A stretch of DNA of 64,000 bases, from positions 1 to 64,000 of the forward strand of contig PYSQ01000053.1 of NCBI GenBank assembly GCA_003049435.1, given 5' to 3'. Below, piece after piece: positions 32,400-43,827 of this stretch; within the stretch, counting starts at the first letter, position 1, and each line of letters starts with the position of its first letter. The position numbers and the translations under genes are program-made. Under the pieces are notes generated by a model. It ran no database searches and was not told the DNA's origin. It worked only from the letters and a program-made list of their open reading frames with translations. Source of the stretch: Nakataea oryzae. Its lineage: Eukaryota; Ascomycota; Sordariomycetes; Magnaporthales; Magnaporthaceae.

Positions 32400-32732
32400 A
32401 TATGCGTGTTGGATAGAGAACAGGGTTAGCCAGTTCAATCGCTGGTGGTCTTGACCGAGCGAGGCTAGCGGACGACGATCAAAGCGTGTTGGTGCCCCAC
32501 CTGCCCGCAGCCAATCGCGCCGCCCGCGTTGCGTCACAGTGGAGCTGCAACAGATCTGGAACCGCAGGACGAGACGTCGGCTCGCTCACATGCACCGCAA
32601 GGTTTCGCCCCTCGACGCCAGCGTAGCGGCAGCACTCGACCACAAGCGTGCAGCACCCGACAGGCGGCCGCAGATCGGCTGAGTCGGGCCACCATCGACG
32701 GCGCCCGCTAGTCGGGATGTGCTGGCTCGACC
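32400..32732. other. Intergenic, Fig4 promoter
   Basis: About 330 bp between xanA and Fig4 with no gene seen. Confidence 0.5.
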
Positions 32733-35700
32733 ATGGCCTTCCCCTCGCTCGAGACGGGCGACGCGGCCAGCCCGGCCAATGCCAGCGTGGCCAGCGGCAG
32801 CACAGGCGCCAGCGACTCGCCCACCCCGCCCGCCGTGGAACCCATCTTCCCGCTGCTGAGCAACAGCACCGAGACCGACACGACCCCGCTCGTCGTGGGC
32901 GCGCTGGGCCAGCAGGGAGGCGGCACCGACGACCATGACGACGACGACGACGAGCCCGCCGTAGCCAGGCCCTTTGTGCGCACCTCGAGCCCCGACGGCA
33001 CCTCCAAGGCGCGCCGGCAGGACGGGTCGTCGGACGACGGCGACCACACGGACCACGACCGAGGCGGCGGCACCGCGGGCGGCCCCGCAGACGAGGGCGG
33101 CGGCGGCGGCGGCAGCGGCGGCGGCAGCGACCGACGCAAGCGCGTGCTGCACAAGATGCACAAGTACAGCCTGTACGAGACGGCGACGCGCTACTACATT
33201 GTGGGCGGCGACGTCACCGAGAAGCGGTACCGGATCCTCAAGATCGACCGCACGGCCGAGGAGCAGGACCTGAGCGTGACGGACGACAAGATCGTCTACT
33301 CGCAAAAGGAGATGAACGCGCTGCTCGACACCATCGACGACGGCAACAAGGGCACGGGCGGCATCAAGCTGCGGTGCACGACCTGGGGCCTGCTGGGCTT
33401 CATCAAGTTCACGGGCCACTACTACATGCTGCTCATCACCAAGAAGAGCACCGTCGCCATGCTGGGCGGCCACTACATCTACCAGATCGACGGCACCGAG
33501 CTGATCCCGCTGACGCCCGCGCGCGCGCGCCCCGACCAGCGCAACACCGAGGAGTCGCGCTTCCTGGCCATCCTCGGCAACCTGGACCTGACGCGCTCCT
33601 TTTACTACTCGTACTCGTACGACATCACGCGCACGCTGCAGCACAACATGACGCGCGAGCGCCTGGCCCTGCAGCAGGGCCGCCCCCGCACGCTCGACGC
33701 CGACTTCAACTCCATGTTCGTCTGGAACAGCCACCTGCTGGGGCCCGCCGAGAAGGCCCTGACGTCGCCCTTTGACTGGTGCCGCCCCATCATCCACGGC
33801 TACGTCGACCAGGCCGCCGTGTCCATCTACGGCCGCACCGCCTACGTCGCCGTCATCGCCCGCCGCTCGCGCCACTTTGCCGGCGCCCGCTTCCTCAAGC
33901 GCGGCGCCAACGACCTCGGCTACGTCGCCAACGACGTCGAGACGGAGCAGATCGTGTCCGAGGTCAACACCACGTCCTTCCACTCGCCGGGCCCGCGCCT
34001 GTACGCGAGCCCCCAGCACACGTCGTACGTCCAGCACCGCGGCAGCATCCCGCTGCACTGGTCCCAGGACGGCACCGGCGTGACCCCCAAGCCACCCATC
34101 GAGCTGAACCTGATCGACCCCTTCTACACCTCGGCCGCGCTGCACTTTGACAACCTGTTTGAGCGCTACGGCGCCCCCATCTACGCCCTCAACCTGGTCA
34201 AGTCGCGCGAGCGCACCCCGCGCGAGTCCAAGCTGCTCGACGAGTACACAAAGGCCATCGACTACCTGAACCAGTTCCTGCCCGCCGGCAAGCGCATCTT
34301 CCACAAGGCCTGGGACATGTCGCGCGCGGCCAAGTCGCGCGACCAGGACGTCATCGGCATCCTCGAGGGCATCGCCGAGGACGTCGTCACCACCACGGGC
34401 TTCTTCCACAACGGCGACGGCGTCACGGCCCCGGCCCGCGTCCAGAACGGCGTCGCGCGCACAAACTGCATCGACTGCCTCGACCGCACAAACGCCGCCC
34501 AGTTCGTCATCGGCAAGCGCGCCCTCGGCCACCAGCTGCACGCCCTCGGCATCCTCGAGGACACCGTCGTCAACTACGACACGGACGCCGTCAACCTGCT
34601 GACCCACATGTACCACGACCACGGCGACACCATCGCCGTCCAGTACGGCGGCAGCCAGCTCGTCAACACCATGGAGACGTACCGCAAGATCAACCAGTGG
34701 ACCAGCCACAGCCGCGACATGATCGAGAGCTTCAAGCGCTACTACAACAACTCGTTCCTCGACGGCCAGCGCCAGGAGGCCTACAACCTCTTCCTCGGCA
34801 ACTACATCTTCGCCCAGGGCCAGCCCATGCTCTGGGACCTGGCCACCGACTACTACCTGCACCACGCCGACCCGCGCGGCTGGCTGGGCAAGCCGCGCCA
34901 CAACTACATCAACTGGTTCACCCCCGAGTTCCTCAAGCCCCGCGAGCTGCCGCCGTGCCTCCCGCCCGCCTCGGGCAAGGACGCCGCCTCCAAGCCCGTG
35001 TCCTACTTTGACGACTACTGGCTCGAGTACTACCGCCCCTCCACCCTGTCGTCCTTCCTCAAGATGTTCCCCTACAAGATGAACTCGACCATCAAGTTCA
35101 TCCCCTTCAAGTCCACCCAAGAGGGCCGCTACGACCTCAGCCCCTTTCGCGTGCGCACCGAGGGCGACCAGGACGTCCAGGACAAGCGCCGCCGCGCCAA
35201 GAAGGAGGTGACCATCCTGGCGCCCCACGACGCCCCGCGCGACGACGACAGGGCCTCGGCCGCGGCCCACCCCGGCGCCTCGTCCGTCCCCAAGGGCTAC
35301 CGCGGCTGGCTGGACAACACCCAGGACCCAAAGTACCTGTCCTTCCCGCAGCCCGCCGGCGACATCCCCGGCATCATCAAGGACGGCGCCTCGTCCGCGG
35401 CCGCCGTCGACCACCTCGACCCCGCCCGGTCCGGCAAGCCGTCGACGCTCGAAAAGACGCGCGCGGCGCAGTGGACCTTTGCAAAGATGGTGCACGAGTC
35501 GCTCAACCCCTCGGTCAGCGGCGACGAGACCGAGGACTACGCGCGCTACATTAGCCACCCGCAGACGCTCCCGCTCGTCGTCACGGCCGACCCGGAGCCT
35601 TCCGACGACGTCGACGGCGAGTACCAGGAGTACGTGTCGGGCAGCTGGCAGACGGCGGCCGCGCTGGCGCCCAGGGCAGCGGGCAGCGCCGCCGACGGGC

Positions 35701-35963
35701 CCGCGCACCACCACCCGCTGCTCCCCCACCACCACTACCGCACCCACTCGCCGTCCCTGTCGCAGGACCTCCGCCACGGGCTCGACAGCCGCGGAGGCAG
35801 CGTCGCGGGGCAGGATGACGACACGCGTGTCTACGAGGAGCTGCTGCGCGTCGGCGAGAACCCGCTGACCGTGACCGAGGAGGACACGCACAAGAAGCGG
35901 TACAAGGCCTACGGCAAGTGGCTGAGGGGCAAGTCGCTGTTTAAGCAGCAGCCCGTGGACTAG
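32733..35963 (+). CDS. FIG4: Polyphosphoinositide phosphatase Fig4 (SAC domain)
   Basis: PI(3,5)P2 5-phosphatase that works with the Fab1 kinase and the Vac14 scaffold on the vacuole or endosome; 1076 residues in one exon. Seen: an acidic, Ser/Gly-rich N-terminus (about 130 residues, with a DDHDDDDDE run), then KMHKYSLYETATRYYIVGGDVTEKRYRILKIDR opening the SAC domain, KLRCTTWGLLGFIKFTGHYYMLLITKK and NSHLLGP. The catalytic CX5R-T motif NCIDCLDRTN has Cys579 and Arg585. GDTIAVQYGGSQLVN and YNLFLGNYIF follow, as in Fig4 rather than Sac1. No transmembrane tail, again as in Fig4. It is longer than the roughly 880-residue yeast protein through its N-terminal and C-terminal low-complexity regions. 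Convergent with TTI2, 138 bp apart. Confidence 0.95.
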   Translation: MAFPSLETGDAASPANASVASGSTGASDSPTPPAVEPIFPLLSNSTETDTTPLVVGALGQQGGGTDDHDDDDDEPAVARPFVRTSSPDGTSKARRQDGSSDDGDHTDHDRGGGTAGGPADEGGGGGGSGGGSDRRKRVLHKMHKYSLYETATRYYIVGGDVTEKRYRILKIDRTAEEQDLSVTDDKIVYSQKEMNALLDTIDDGNKGTGGIKLRCTTWGLLGFIKFTGHYYMLLITKKSTVAMLGGHYIYQIDGTELIPLTPARARPDQRNTEESRFLAILGNLDLTRSFYYSYSYDITRTLQHNMTRERLALQQGRPRTLDADFNSMFVWNSHLLGPAEKALTSPFDWCRPIIHGYVDQAAVSIYGRTAYVAVIARRSRHFAGARFLKRGANDLGYVANDVETEQIVSEVNTTSFHSPGPRLYASPQHTSYVQHRGSIPLHWSQDGTGVTPKPPIELNLIDPFYTSAALHFDNLFERYGAPIYALNLVKSRERTPRESKLLDEYTKAIDYLNQFLPAGKRIFHKAWDMSRAAKSRDQDVIGILEGIAEDVVTTTGFFHNGDGVTAPARVQNGVARTNCIDCLDRTNAAQFVIGKRALGHQLHALGILEDTVVNYDTDAVNLLTHMYHDHGDTIAVQYGGSQLVNTMETYRKINQWTSHSRDMIESFKRYYNNSFLDGQRQEAYNLFLGNYIFAQGQPMLWDLATDYYLHHADPRGWLGKPRHNYINWFTPEFLKPRELPPCLPPASGKDAASKPVSYFDDYWLEYYRPSTLSSFLKMFPYKMNSTIKFIPFKSTQEGRYDLSPFRVRTEGDQDVQDKRRRAKKEVTILAPHDAPRDDDRASAAAHPGASSVPKGYRGWLDNTQDPKYLSFPQPAGDIPGIIKDGASSAAAVDHLDPARSGKPSTLEKTRAAQWTFAKMVHESLNPSVSGDETEDYARYISHPQTLPLVVTADPEPSDDVDGEYQEYVSGSWQTAAALAPRAAGSAADGPAHHHPLLPHHHYRTHSPSLSQDLRHGLDSRGGSVAGQDDDTRVYEELLRVGENPLTVTEEDTHKKRYKAYGKWLRGKSLFKQQPVD

Positions 35964-36026
35964 GAGGACCCGGCTGCGGCAGAGGCCGCATCGGCCTGTG
36001 GGCATTGGGAAATTTACCGGCAGGTG

Positions 36027-36070
36027 TCGTGATTTTTTTTTTGCTTCTTTTTTTGTTCTTTTTTCTCCTT
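36027..36070. terminator. T-rich tract between convergent Fig4 and Tti2 genes
   Basis: Runs of 6-10 T broken by single C/G bases, placed just after the Fig4 stop and just after the end of TTI2 on the other strand. A shared 3'-end region is inferred. Confidence 0.35.
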
Positions 36071-36101
36071 AATCGGTGCATCTGTTTGCTAGTTCGTACA
36101 C

Positions 36102-37948
36102 TCAGGCCTCGCCACGAGCCTGTCCGAAAAGCCCACCCAGCAACGACTCCCTGGCCACCAGCGGGGCCACGAGCTCGGCCAGGTCCGTCCCTTGGGCCTT
36201 GGCTACGGCAGCCAGCATCTCGGCGGTGCGGGCCAGCTCGGCGCAGACCCGCTCGCTCGCCTCGGCATCTTCGTCCTTGGCCCGCAGCCAGCAGGCCACC
36301 AAGCACTTGACGATCTCCTCCCTCCACGGCGGCTGGCCCAGCCTCGGCCAGCAGTTTCGAATGACGGCCTGCAGGGCCCCGATGGCGGCCAGGAGCGAGG
36401 GCGGGTGGGCCATGGCGAAGGGCTCTTCGAGAATCGAGGATATCATGGGGATCAGGTCCTGTTTGCATTTTTCGTTAGCATGGAGTGGAATTGTGTATTT
36501 ATGGCGTTTACGGGATAGCGAATGGATTGAGCCACCTTGAGATGCTTCACGGCGTGAACCTTCATCTCGTCAACGATCAGCCCGGCCTGGCGCGCGAGCA
36601 CCTCGACGACGCGGATGTAGTCCCTGGCGTAGAAAAAGGCGGACAAGATGCCGTCGCGCAGCACCTTGTCGAGCAGCCTCAGGTCCGGGCCGTCCCCGCC
36701 GACGCGCGCCAGGGTCAGCAGGGCCGCGTACGCGGGCTCCTGCAGTCGCACCGACTCGGGCTCGGGCGTGACGCTCGGCAGGAAGAGCAGGGTCGGCAGG
36801 ACGGCCTCGCGGAAGACACTGTCGAGGCCCGTGGCGGCCAGCGTCGCGCCGTCCATCTTGGACAGGAACACGGCCAGGAGCGCGAGCCCGCGGCACCGGA
36901 CGTCGGTGTCGCCGTCGTCGAGGAGCGTGAGCAGGACGGGCGTGAAGAGGGGCCAGTGGGCGGCCACGAGGCGTTTCTGTCTCGCGGTCCCGGGTCAGCG
37001 CGGGTCTTTGGGAGTGGGGAGTCCGGGCATCCGACCTCTGCCTGGGCCAGCGCCCACGAGAAGACGGGGATGGCGCGCAGGTCCGTGTGCTTCCACGGCT
37101 TGGCCTCGCGCGTCTCGAGGGCCAGGCTGCCATACGCGCCGGGCTCCTCGGCGAACTCGGCCTTGCGGCCCGACGCCGTGACGGCGGCGGGCCTGGACTT
37201 GGAGAAGAGCGGCCGCAGGTAGTCCCTGAGGATGCCGTTGGTGATCAGGGCCTCCTTGTCCACGGCCTCGAGCGCCTCCCGGGCCTGCCGCGCCGCGTCC
37301 GGCGTCGTCCAGGGCAGGTCCGGGTCTGCGTGGGCGACGGTGGTTATCAGGGCGTCGGGGCCGAGCCTCGGCGCCAGGGCCTTTAGTATCCCCAGCGCGG
37401 GCGCGGCCAGAGGCTGGACGGTCCTGGCGATCACGGCCAGGTCCTTGGCTCTGTCGGCGGCTGATCAGGCGTGTCAGATATGGCCAGCCCCGAGTGGTGG
37501 TGCACGTACCGGTCGGGTGGTATCCCTCAACCTCGTCCTCTGGCGCGACAGCAATGGGAGCTACGGATCTGGCCGCAAAGTCGCCTATTCTCATTGCCGT
37601 GTCGTCTGCAGCGTCTTGTCCCGCGCTCCTGTCCTGGAGATGAGCCAGTAGCTCCAGGAGATTCTCCCGCTTGCCCTGTCGGTTGTCAGACATCCACAAT
37701 CACGGAAAGCAGATTCTGCGACTCACTAGGCCATCTTCGGTGGCTAGCACTCCTGCAATGTCCTCGAGGCTGGCGGCCGAGCTTGCGTGCGCATGTTCGC
37801 CTAGAATCCGTGTTAATTCGAGATCAGCCAGCCGGGTGATATCCATACTCAGCTTCTCCCTCAGCTCCGTCAGCGATTCTTCCAAGCCCCGCGAGCTCGG
37901 GATGGAGCTGGCTATGCGCTTCAGCTCCAGAGCAGAGTCCAGCGACAT
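36102..37948 (-). CDS. TTI2: Tel2-interacting protein Tti2
   Basis: Component of the Tel2-Tti1-Tti2 complex that helps Hsp90 mature PIKK kinases (TOR, ATM, ATR). It is a HEAT-like helical protein. Five exons: 37948-37727, 37675-37510, 37460-37036, 36976-36536 (or to 36512), 36458-36102. The introns are 51, 49, 59 and 77 (or 53) nt. Seen: LRDYLRPLFSKSRPAAVT, VFSWALAQAEKRLVAAHWPLFTPVLLTLLDDGDTDVRCRGL, LDKVLRDGILSAFFY, and AMAHPPSLLAAIGALQAVIRNCWPRL with the conserved NCWPR. Two donors compete for the last intron: gtggct fits the homologues' spacing (536 residues), gtaaac gives a more typical intron (544 residues). The third intron has a weak gtcgga donor. Identification rests on remembered family patterns. 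Confidence 0.85.
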
Positions 37949-38311
37949 GGCTGTCGAGGCCGATCGTGCCAGCCTATGCGTCTGTCGTGAAGAAACAGTG
38001 AGGTTGTGGCTGCGTTTGCTGATTCAATGGTCCTGGATGAGTGGAGAATTCTGGTGCATTCGATGCCTGCTGAATTACAGGCGGCCTACCGCTATAGTTC
38101 TACGTGAATGGGCAACACCGTCGAGCAGTCGGCCAGCGTCGATACCGCTGAGCAATAGTTTTTCTTTCTTTTCCTTTTTTTTCCTTTTCGAAAAAAAACA
38201 CAAAAAAACGTTTATCTGCATCTTGGGCAGTCTGTCCCACAATGCCTATGGACTCCTGTCACGTTGGGTATGAAAATGTCTACTGTCCTTCTGGCGCTCA
38301 CAGCGCTCGAC
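37949..38311. other. Intergenic, TTI2 promoter and MTR3 3' flank
   Basis: Contains an alternating poly-T / poly-A tract at about 38158-38210, probably the MTR3 3' end region. No gene seen. Confidence 0.5.
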
Positions 38312-39231
38312 TCATATCTCATGTTGCTGGACCGTCTCTTTCAGGCTATCCACCAAGACGCGGTTGGCGCCCTTGGACGCCTTGACCGCGTTGCTGACCA
38401 TGCTCAGATACAAGGCCGTGTCGGACGTCGACACGTCCCCCTTGAACCACAGGTTCGTGACCTCGTCCCTGTTTGGAAGGTAGCCGACGCAGCAGGCGGC
38501 CACAACCTTGTCGTGCTCCGCCGGCACGGGGTCGAGCACGATGGTGCCCTCGGGCGCGCCTGCATCCACCACGAGAGCGGCCATGCCGCCGGCGACCATG
38601 TCGACGCAGTCGATGCCCGCATCCGCCAGCGCGGCCGAGGCCACGGTGACGCAGCCGCTGAGCACGCTCATGGTGCTCCAGGCCTCGTCGACGGGGCCGC
38701 TACCCGTGTCGCGGCGGTCCTGGTCGCCCTCGATGACCGACACGATGACGTCGACGCCGCTCTTGGGCCAGCGGTCGGCGATGATGGCGCCGCGCAGCGC
38801 CGTCTCGAGGTGCACCGACAGGTCGCGCTCGGTGGCGTCACGGATGTAGCCACGCCGCTGCTTGGTCGCAAACGGCGCGTACTTGACGTGCGTCGACAGC
38901 ACAATGTGCGGCGAGAAGGGCGCCGACCGCGGCAGCGCCCGCGGCCCATGCACCGTGCATGCCAGCTTCAGCCCCGACGCCCCGTTGCCCGACGGGCTCT
39001 CAATCTCCAGGTAGGCGGAGCCGCTGGCCGGCGGCGTTATGCCGGTTTTGAGGACTGGTCCGGTCAGCGTGGTCTTGGCAAGCCGGGGGCGGGCGACCTA
39101 CACATCTTCCTGATGGAGGCTGGCGGCCTCGACCGTATCCTCTGCACTGGCTTTCCCTCTGCAGCCTCGTCGATGAAGACTGGGGCATATGTCGTGCCCA
39201 CCGGGCCGTTTATGCGTCGCCTGTCCGCCAT
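38312..39231 (-). CDS. MTR3: Exosome complex subunit Mtr3 (RNase PH-like)
   Basis: Ring subunit of the RNA exosome, 290 residues, with an RNase PH fold that is structural rather than catalytic. Two exons (39231-39102 and 39054-38312) flank a 47-nt intron with gtaggt donor; the junction encodes RKM-FLKTG. Seen: MADRRRINGPVGTTYAPVF, GITPPASGSAYLEIES, LKLACTVHGPRALPRSAPFSP, RDATERDLSVHLETALRGAII, DVIVSVIEGDQD and a C-terminal half with GCVTVASAALADAGIDCVDMVAG. The length and N-terminal extension fit Mtr3 better than Rrp41 or Rrp46. Confidence 0.88.
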
Positions 39232-41310
39232 TGGGACAAGCAAGGCGTCTGCCCCGGGCTTCGAGACGAGCAGGGGCTTCTGGGTCTATCCGTGCCCGAC
39301 AGAAAAACAAGATCTTGATGGCTGCAGATGCTTTTGCTTGAGAATGCTCGGTTGCTTGCTGTCGAGCAGAGATGCTCGAAATCTCGGCACGGCAGCCACA
39401 GCCCGGCGCACGCCACAGGGCGCAGCCACAGCGAGGCTCAGATCCACCCCGCCAGACCCACCGCGGCGAGCTTCAAAAAGAAAGATTTTGAGCCTCGCTG
39501 CGAAAACTTTTTCTCTCCTCCAACCCAACCGCGCCGCGACGCCTGGCACCGGACCGCGATCCCAGCCTTGATCAGAGCGATCGGCTGGTTGTCGCCCGGC
39601 ACTGGAACACGATCCCAGCCTTTATCAGAAACGATCGGCTGGCTCCTGGCGTCGCGGGCTTCCTTCGGTACGTTCGACCCCCACAGACGAGCAGCGAGCG
39701 CTCCCGCCTCGACCGCACGCTGTTGATGAGACAACTTCCACTTCACTTCGCGACCACCTGAGCGAATGGAAAAACACATGCACTACCATCTGAAGCACCC
39801 TTTCACGCCCGGTTTCAGCATCCCGACGCATCGGCCGTCGCTAACCCTGCTTCAGTGACAGTCCTACCCGGTCTGCCTCGCCATGCCTCCCTGTGGTAAG
39901 TGCTGGATGCCTTTTCTTTCGCTTCGAGTCCCTGATGACAACACTTATTTTCAGTTCTGCTACTGAATGCATGTGATGATACACCTATACCAAAAACAAC
40001 CTCTGATCGACTCGCTTGGGGCCTCTGTCTTGCATACCTGGAAAAAGCACTGGCTAACAGTCTCCAGATCGTGTCTAGATGCGCTTGCGCTCGATGCCCC
40101 GCCATGGTAGGTCTCCACGCGACTGTCAACACCGCCCTACGATGATGATAATAGCTTATCCATTCAATGACATGCCTGTCCCTCCATCCTCCCGCACTCT
40201 AGCAGACTTCTGTGATGACGAGTTGTGGAGTCGGGCTTCGGCCTGTGATTTGGCTCCAGCGCCCGGGGTCGCCGTGTGTCGTCTTGGCATGCGGTCGAGC
40301 CTGGGCCGGACAGTCGGAATGAATTACACGGCTTTCTGAGCACTCACATACACACTCTCTACATGGTCCGCGTGGCGAGAACCCGGCTAACGGAACCAGC
40401 ATCTAGATTGTAGTAGCTGCCGGTGGCTGCCAGCGTTCGCGTAGTTGGCGCAGTGACTTGGGGACTAGCCCCGTACAGATATCGGGCTCGGGCGGGAGCT
40501 AGTCCGGCCTGGACGAGGACTTTTACGAATGCAAATTTATACGTAATCTGCCTTGCACTGCCGCGTCGTGAACACGAACTTGCTTCTCCACCGCAAGATG
40601 CCAGAAAAAGGGGCAGTACAATGACTTGCGAGCTCCGAGATACGGCTGACCGGGGTGATCTCTATTTCCCCGGCCTCGAGAAACGGATTCTATGCTCGTT
40701 CGCCATGCCAATCGCCGTATCGGCCGCCGTGTTGGTCTGCGTCCAGTTGTGCAGGCCACCGTTGCCGATATGAGACGGAAGTTGCACATCACCCCGTGAA
40801 AATTCTGCTGATTGGCTGCCGCGACACGGCAGTGCCTGGCTGCGGAGACGCCAACGTACGGGCCAGGGTCGAGTACATGTTGCACATGCGCGCGCTGGCG
40901 AATTAAAGTACGGACGGTGGGGCCCAGGCCTTCCCGCCCGTCTGGACAGCAAAGAGAAAAGGGGACGCCATAGGGAACGAGCAAAGGCGAATTGCTCCGC
41001 CAGAGGAGCCGGCTTCGTGGCTGATTCAGATTCATCCCGGGTGGACAGCGCCCTGCTCTCGTTGCGTGTTCTTGCCTTTCCTTGTGCGACGTCCTAACGG
41101 CTAACGACCGCCAAGCCTGCCGATACGCCCATTTTCGTTTCTTCTTCTCCCTGTCAATTCGCTACCGTGATGCGTTGACGAGCCTCGTCTGCCTCACGAT
41201 CCCACGAAGCTGCGCGCGCCCCGACGGCTCCTGTCCGGCCAGCCGACCTCGCCGACTCCCTGTCCAGCCCCCGCGGGCGACGACCGGCCAGCTAGGCCAT
41301 CACGGGCGCG
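39232..41310. other. Gene-poor stretch, about 2.1 kb
   Basis: Contains a 53-nt direct duplication (39545-39651) and one short two-exon candidate (39883-40145) with good splice signals but no family match (see findings). Otherwise no coding signal. The right end is the ANP1 promoter. Confidence 0.5.
39545..39651. repeat. 53-nt imperfect tandem duplication
   Basis: Two adjacent diverged copies sharing gatcccagcct and cgatcggctgg. Confidence 0.85.
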
Positions 41311-42940
41311 ATGCTGCCGTCATATGCATCTACCAAGGCCAAGGTGACGCCGCGGCACCAGGCCACGGGCTACTCAAATGGCTACCCGCCCTCCTCCAAC
41401 ACACTGGAGTTCTCTCCGCACAGGTAAGCCGTGGCGCCGGTCGTGTCTGCAGCAGCCCAGTCTGACCGTCTAGATACCAACCGCGCACAACAACACCCTC
41501 ATTACGGCGCCGCCGACGCATAATCGCACGCCTTGGCATCGTATCGGCCATCGTCTTCTTCGCATGCGTCGTGTGGCCCGGCTTCGACACGGTCGCCTCC
41601 CTCTTTTCGCTGGGCCTGATCAGCACGGGCGGCGCCCACAACCTGGTCGAGACGGTGCGCTACTACGACCTGTCAAACGAGCAGGGCACGGCGCGCGGGT
41701 GGGAGCGCGAGGAGCGCATCCTGATGTGCGTGCCGCTGCGCGACGCCGAGTCGCACCTGGCCATGTTCTTCTCGCACCTGCGCAACTTTACCTATCCCCA
41801 CCACCTGATCGACCTGGCCTTCCTGGTGTCGGACTCCAAGGACAACACGCTGCAGGTGCTGGTCGACAACCTCGAGAAGATCCAGGCGGACGAGAACTCG
41901 GACCAGTGGTACGGCGAGATCTCCATCATCGAGAAGGACTTTGGCCAAAAGGTCAACCAGGACGTCGAGAGCCGCCACGGCTTCGCGGCCCAGGCCAGCC
42001 GCCGCAAGCTGATGGCCCAGGCCCGCAACTGGCTGCTCAGCGCCGCCCTGCGCCCCTACCACTCGTGGGTCTACTGGCGAGACGTCGACGTCGAGACGGC
42101 CCCATTTACCATTCTGGAGGACCTGATGCGCCATAACAAGGACGTCATCGTTCCGAGTAGGTCTTGAGATGGCACCCTCGAGCCCGTCCGATCGCTAACT
42201 TCCTGGCAGACGTCTGGCGCCCGCTCCCCGACTGGCTCGGCGGAGAGCAGCCGTACGACCTGAACTCGTGGCAGGAATCCGAGACGGCCCTGGCCCTGGC
42301 CGACACGCTGGACGAGGACGCCGTCATCGTCGAGGGCTACGCCGAGTACGCAACGTGGCGGCCCCACCTGGCATACCTGCGCGACCCCTACGGCGACCCG
42401 GACATGGAGATGGAGATCGACGGCGTCGGCGGTGTCAGCATCCTGGCCAAGGCCAGGGTGTTCCGATCCGGATGCCACTTTCCCGCGTTTAGCTTCGAGA
42501 AGCATGCCGAGACGGAGGGATTCGGAAAGGTACGAGACCTCTGCACATGAGCCGCACACGCAGAGCGCTGACAAAACGCAGATGGCCAAGAAGATGGGAT
42601 TCTCCGTCGTCGGACTGCCCCACTACACGATCTGGCACTTGTACGAGCCTAGTGTCGACGACATCAAGCACATGGAGGTAAGGGATTCCCAGCCGACGGA
42701 GCATGACCACGGCTGACAACGGCTGACCACGTGCAGGAAATGGAGCGTGAGCGGATTGCTCGCGAGGCCGAGGAGAAACAAAAGGCCGAAAAGGCGGCAA
42801 AGATGAAGGATGCGTTTGGCGATGCGGGCGGCCAGTGGGAAAAGGACAAGCAGGCCATCGAGAACCTCGCGCAGGAAAAGAAGCCGGAGAAGGCGGCCGA
42901 CAAGGCCAAGACCGACGACAAGGGCGCCAAGAAGCAGTAG
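41311..42940 (+). CDS. ANP1: Golgi mannosyltransferase Anp1 (Anp1/Mnn9/Van1 family)
   Basis: Type II Golgi membrane protein of the mannan polymerase II complex, which extends N-glycan mannan; 471 residues. Five exons (41311-41423, 41474-42156, 42210-42529, 42582-42677, 42737-42940) with introns of 50, 53, 52 and 59 nt. Seen: a short cytosolic tail, an RRRRR cluster at 49-53 and a signal anchor at about 58-74. The catalytic domain follows, with ERILMCVPLRDAESHL, the DxD motif in VYWRDVDVETAPF (Asp241, Asp243), and EGYAEYATWRPHLAYLRD. It continues through GGVSILAKARVFRSGCHFPAFSFEKHAETEGFGKMAKKMGF and PHYTIWHLYEPS. A C-terminal charged coiled coil (RERIAREAEEKQKAEK) is typical of Anp1 and separates it from Mnn9 and Van1. 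Confidence 0.93.
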
Positions 42941-43827
42941 ACGCCTCTGCCGAGCAGCCTTTGCCCTTGCTCGATGGCGATTCATCGACCGACTGGACGA
43001 GGGCGGCATCTGCTATTCTTGCTTTTTGACTGTTCGGCCTTTGCCTAGGGATCATATAAAAGGCCCGGCACCTGCACTGTAAGACGGCAAGCCTCGGCCA
43101 GGTCTGCCGGGGTTCCGGCTCGGCGTTTTTGAACGGCGGCATTTGATATCTTTGAGGACTAGATGTAGTGCTCCTTTTTCCTTGTCCAGTGTACTGTTAT
43201 GGCTCGAGCGGGGGCGGTTTTACTCGTGCATTATCTAAATAGAATCAATGGGCTCTCCGTGTTTCAGCAAGACGGACGAGGACGTCTTGCAGGGCGATGT
43301 GCTGCTTTCCACGAATGGTCGCGTCATGGTGCGGTGGGGTCGGCTGGCAGCTGGCACGACGGCCAGCGCGTGGAGCACGGTCCACAGGGACGTCACCTGC
43401 CGCGCCGGGGCAGGCTGGGTCCAATTCGGGGTCCTGACCCGACGGGACGTGCTCAAGGCGCCGTCAAAGCTCCAGGTGTTCAGATGAGCGCCGAGAGGAC
43501 ATTGATCCGTCGCGCAAGAAGCAGCCAGACATCTTTCTTTTTGTTCCGCCCCTGAGTCCTACGTGTATTTCGTGCCCCTCCCCCCGGCTGGCTTTTTGTG
43601 TTGGCTCTGTGGCCTTTTTCGTTTCTGCCAGCTCAGCCTTGCGCGCCTCTGCCCTTCCAAACCCTAGATTTTCCACATAGACGGCGGCTCGTCCTCTACG
43701 CCCCAGGCGCGACCGAATCCCGTCGCGAACGACCCATCGCGACCGAGACTGCCGGCTAGACCGCCAGCTGCGACTGCCAACCGCCAACGACCGCCGACGA
43801 CCGCCGCGTTGGACTGCGCACCGCAGG
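42941..43827. other. Intergenic, promoter of the Sec7-domain gene
   Basis: No gene seen. The last 100 bp carry a degenerate gaccgcc-rich leader. Confidence 0.5.

Noticed and set aside
38158..38210. Poly-T/poly-A tract as a retroelement tail
   Set aside because: No adjoining reverse-transcriptase sequence or target duplication was seen; it fits a 3'-end region.
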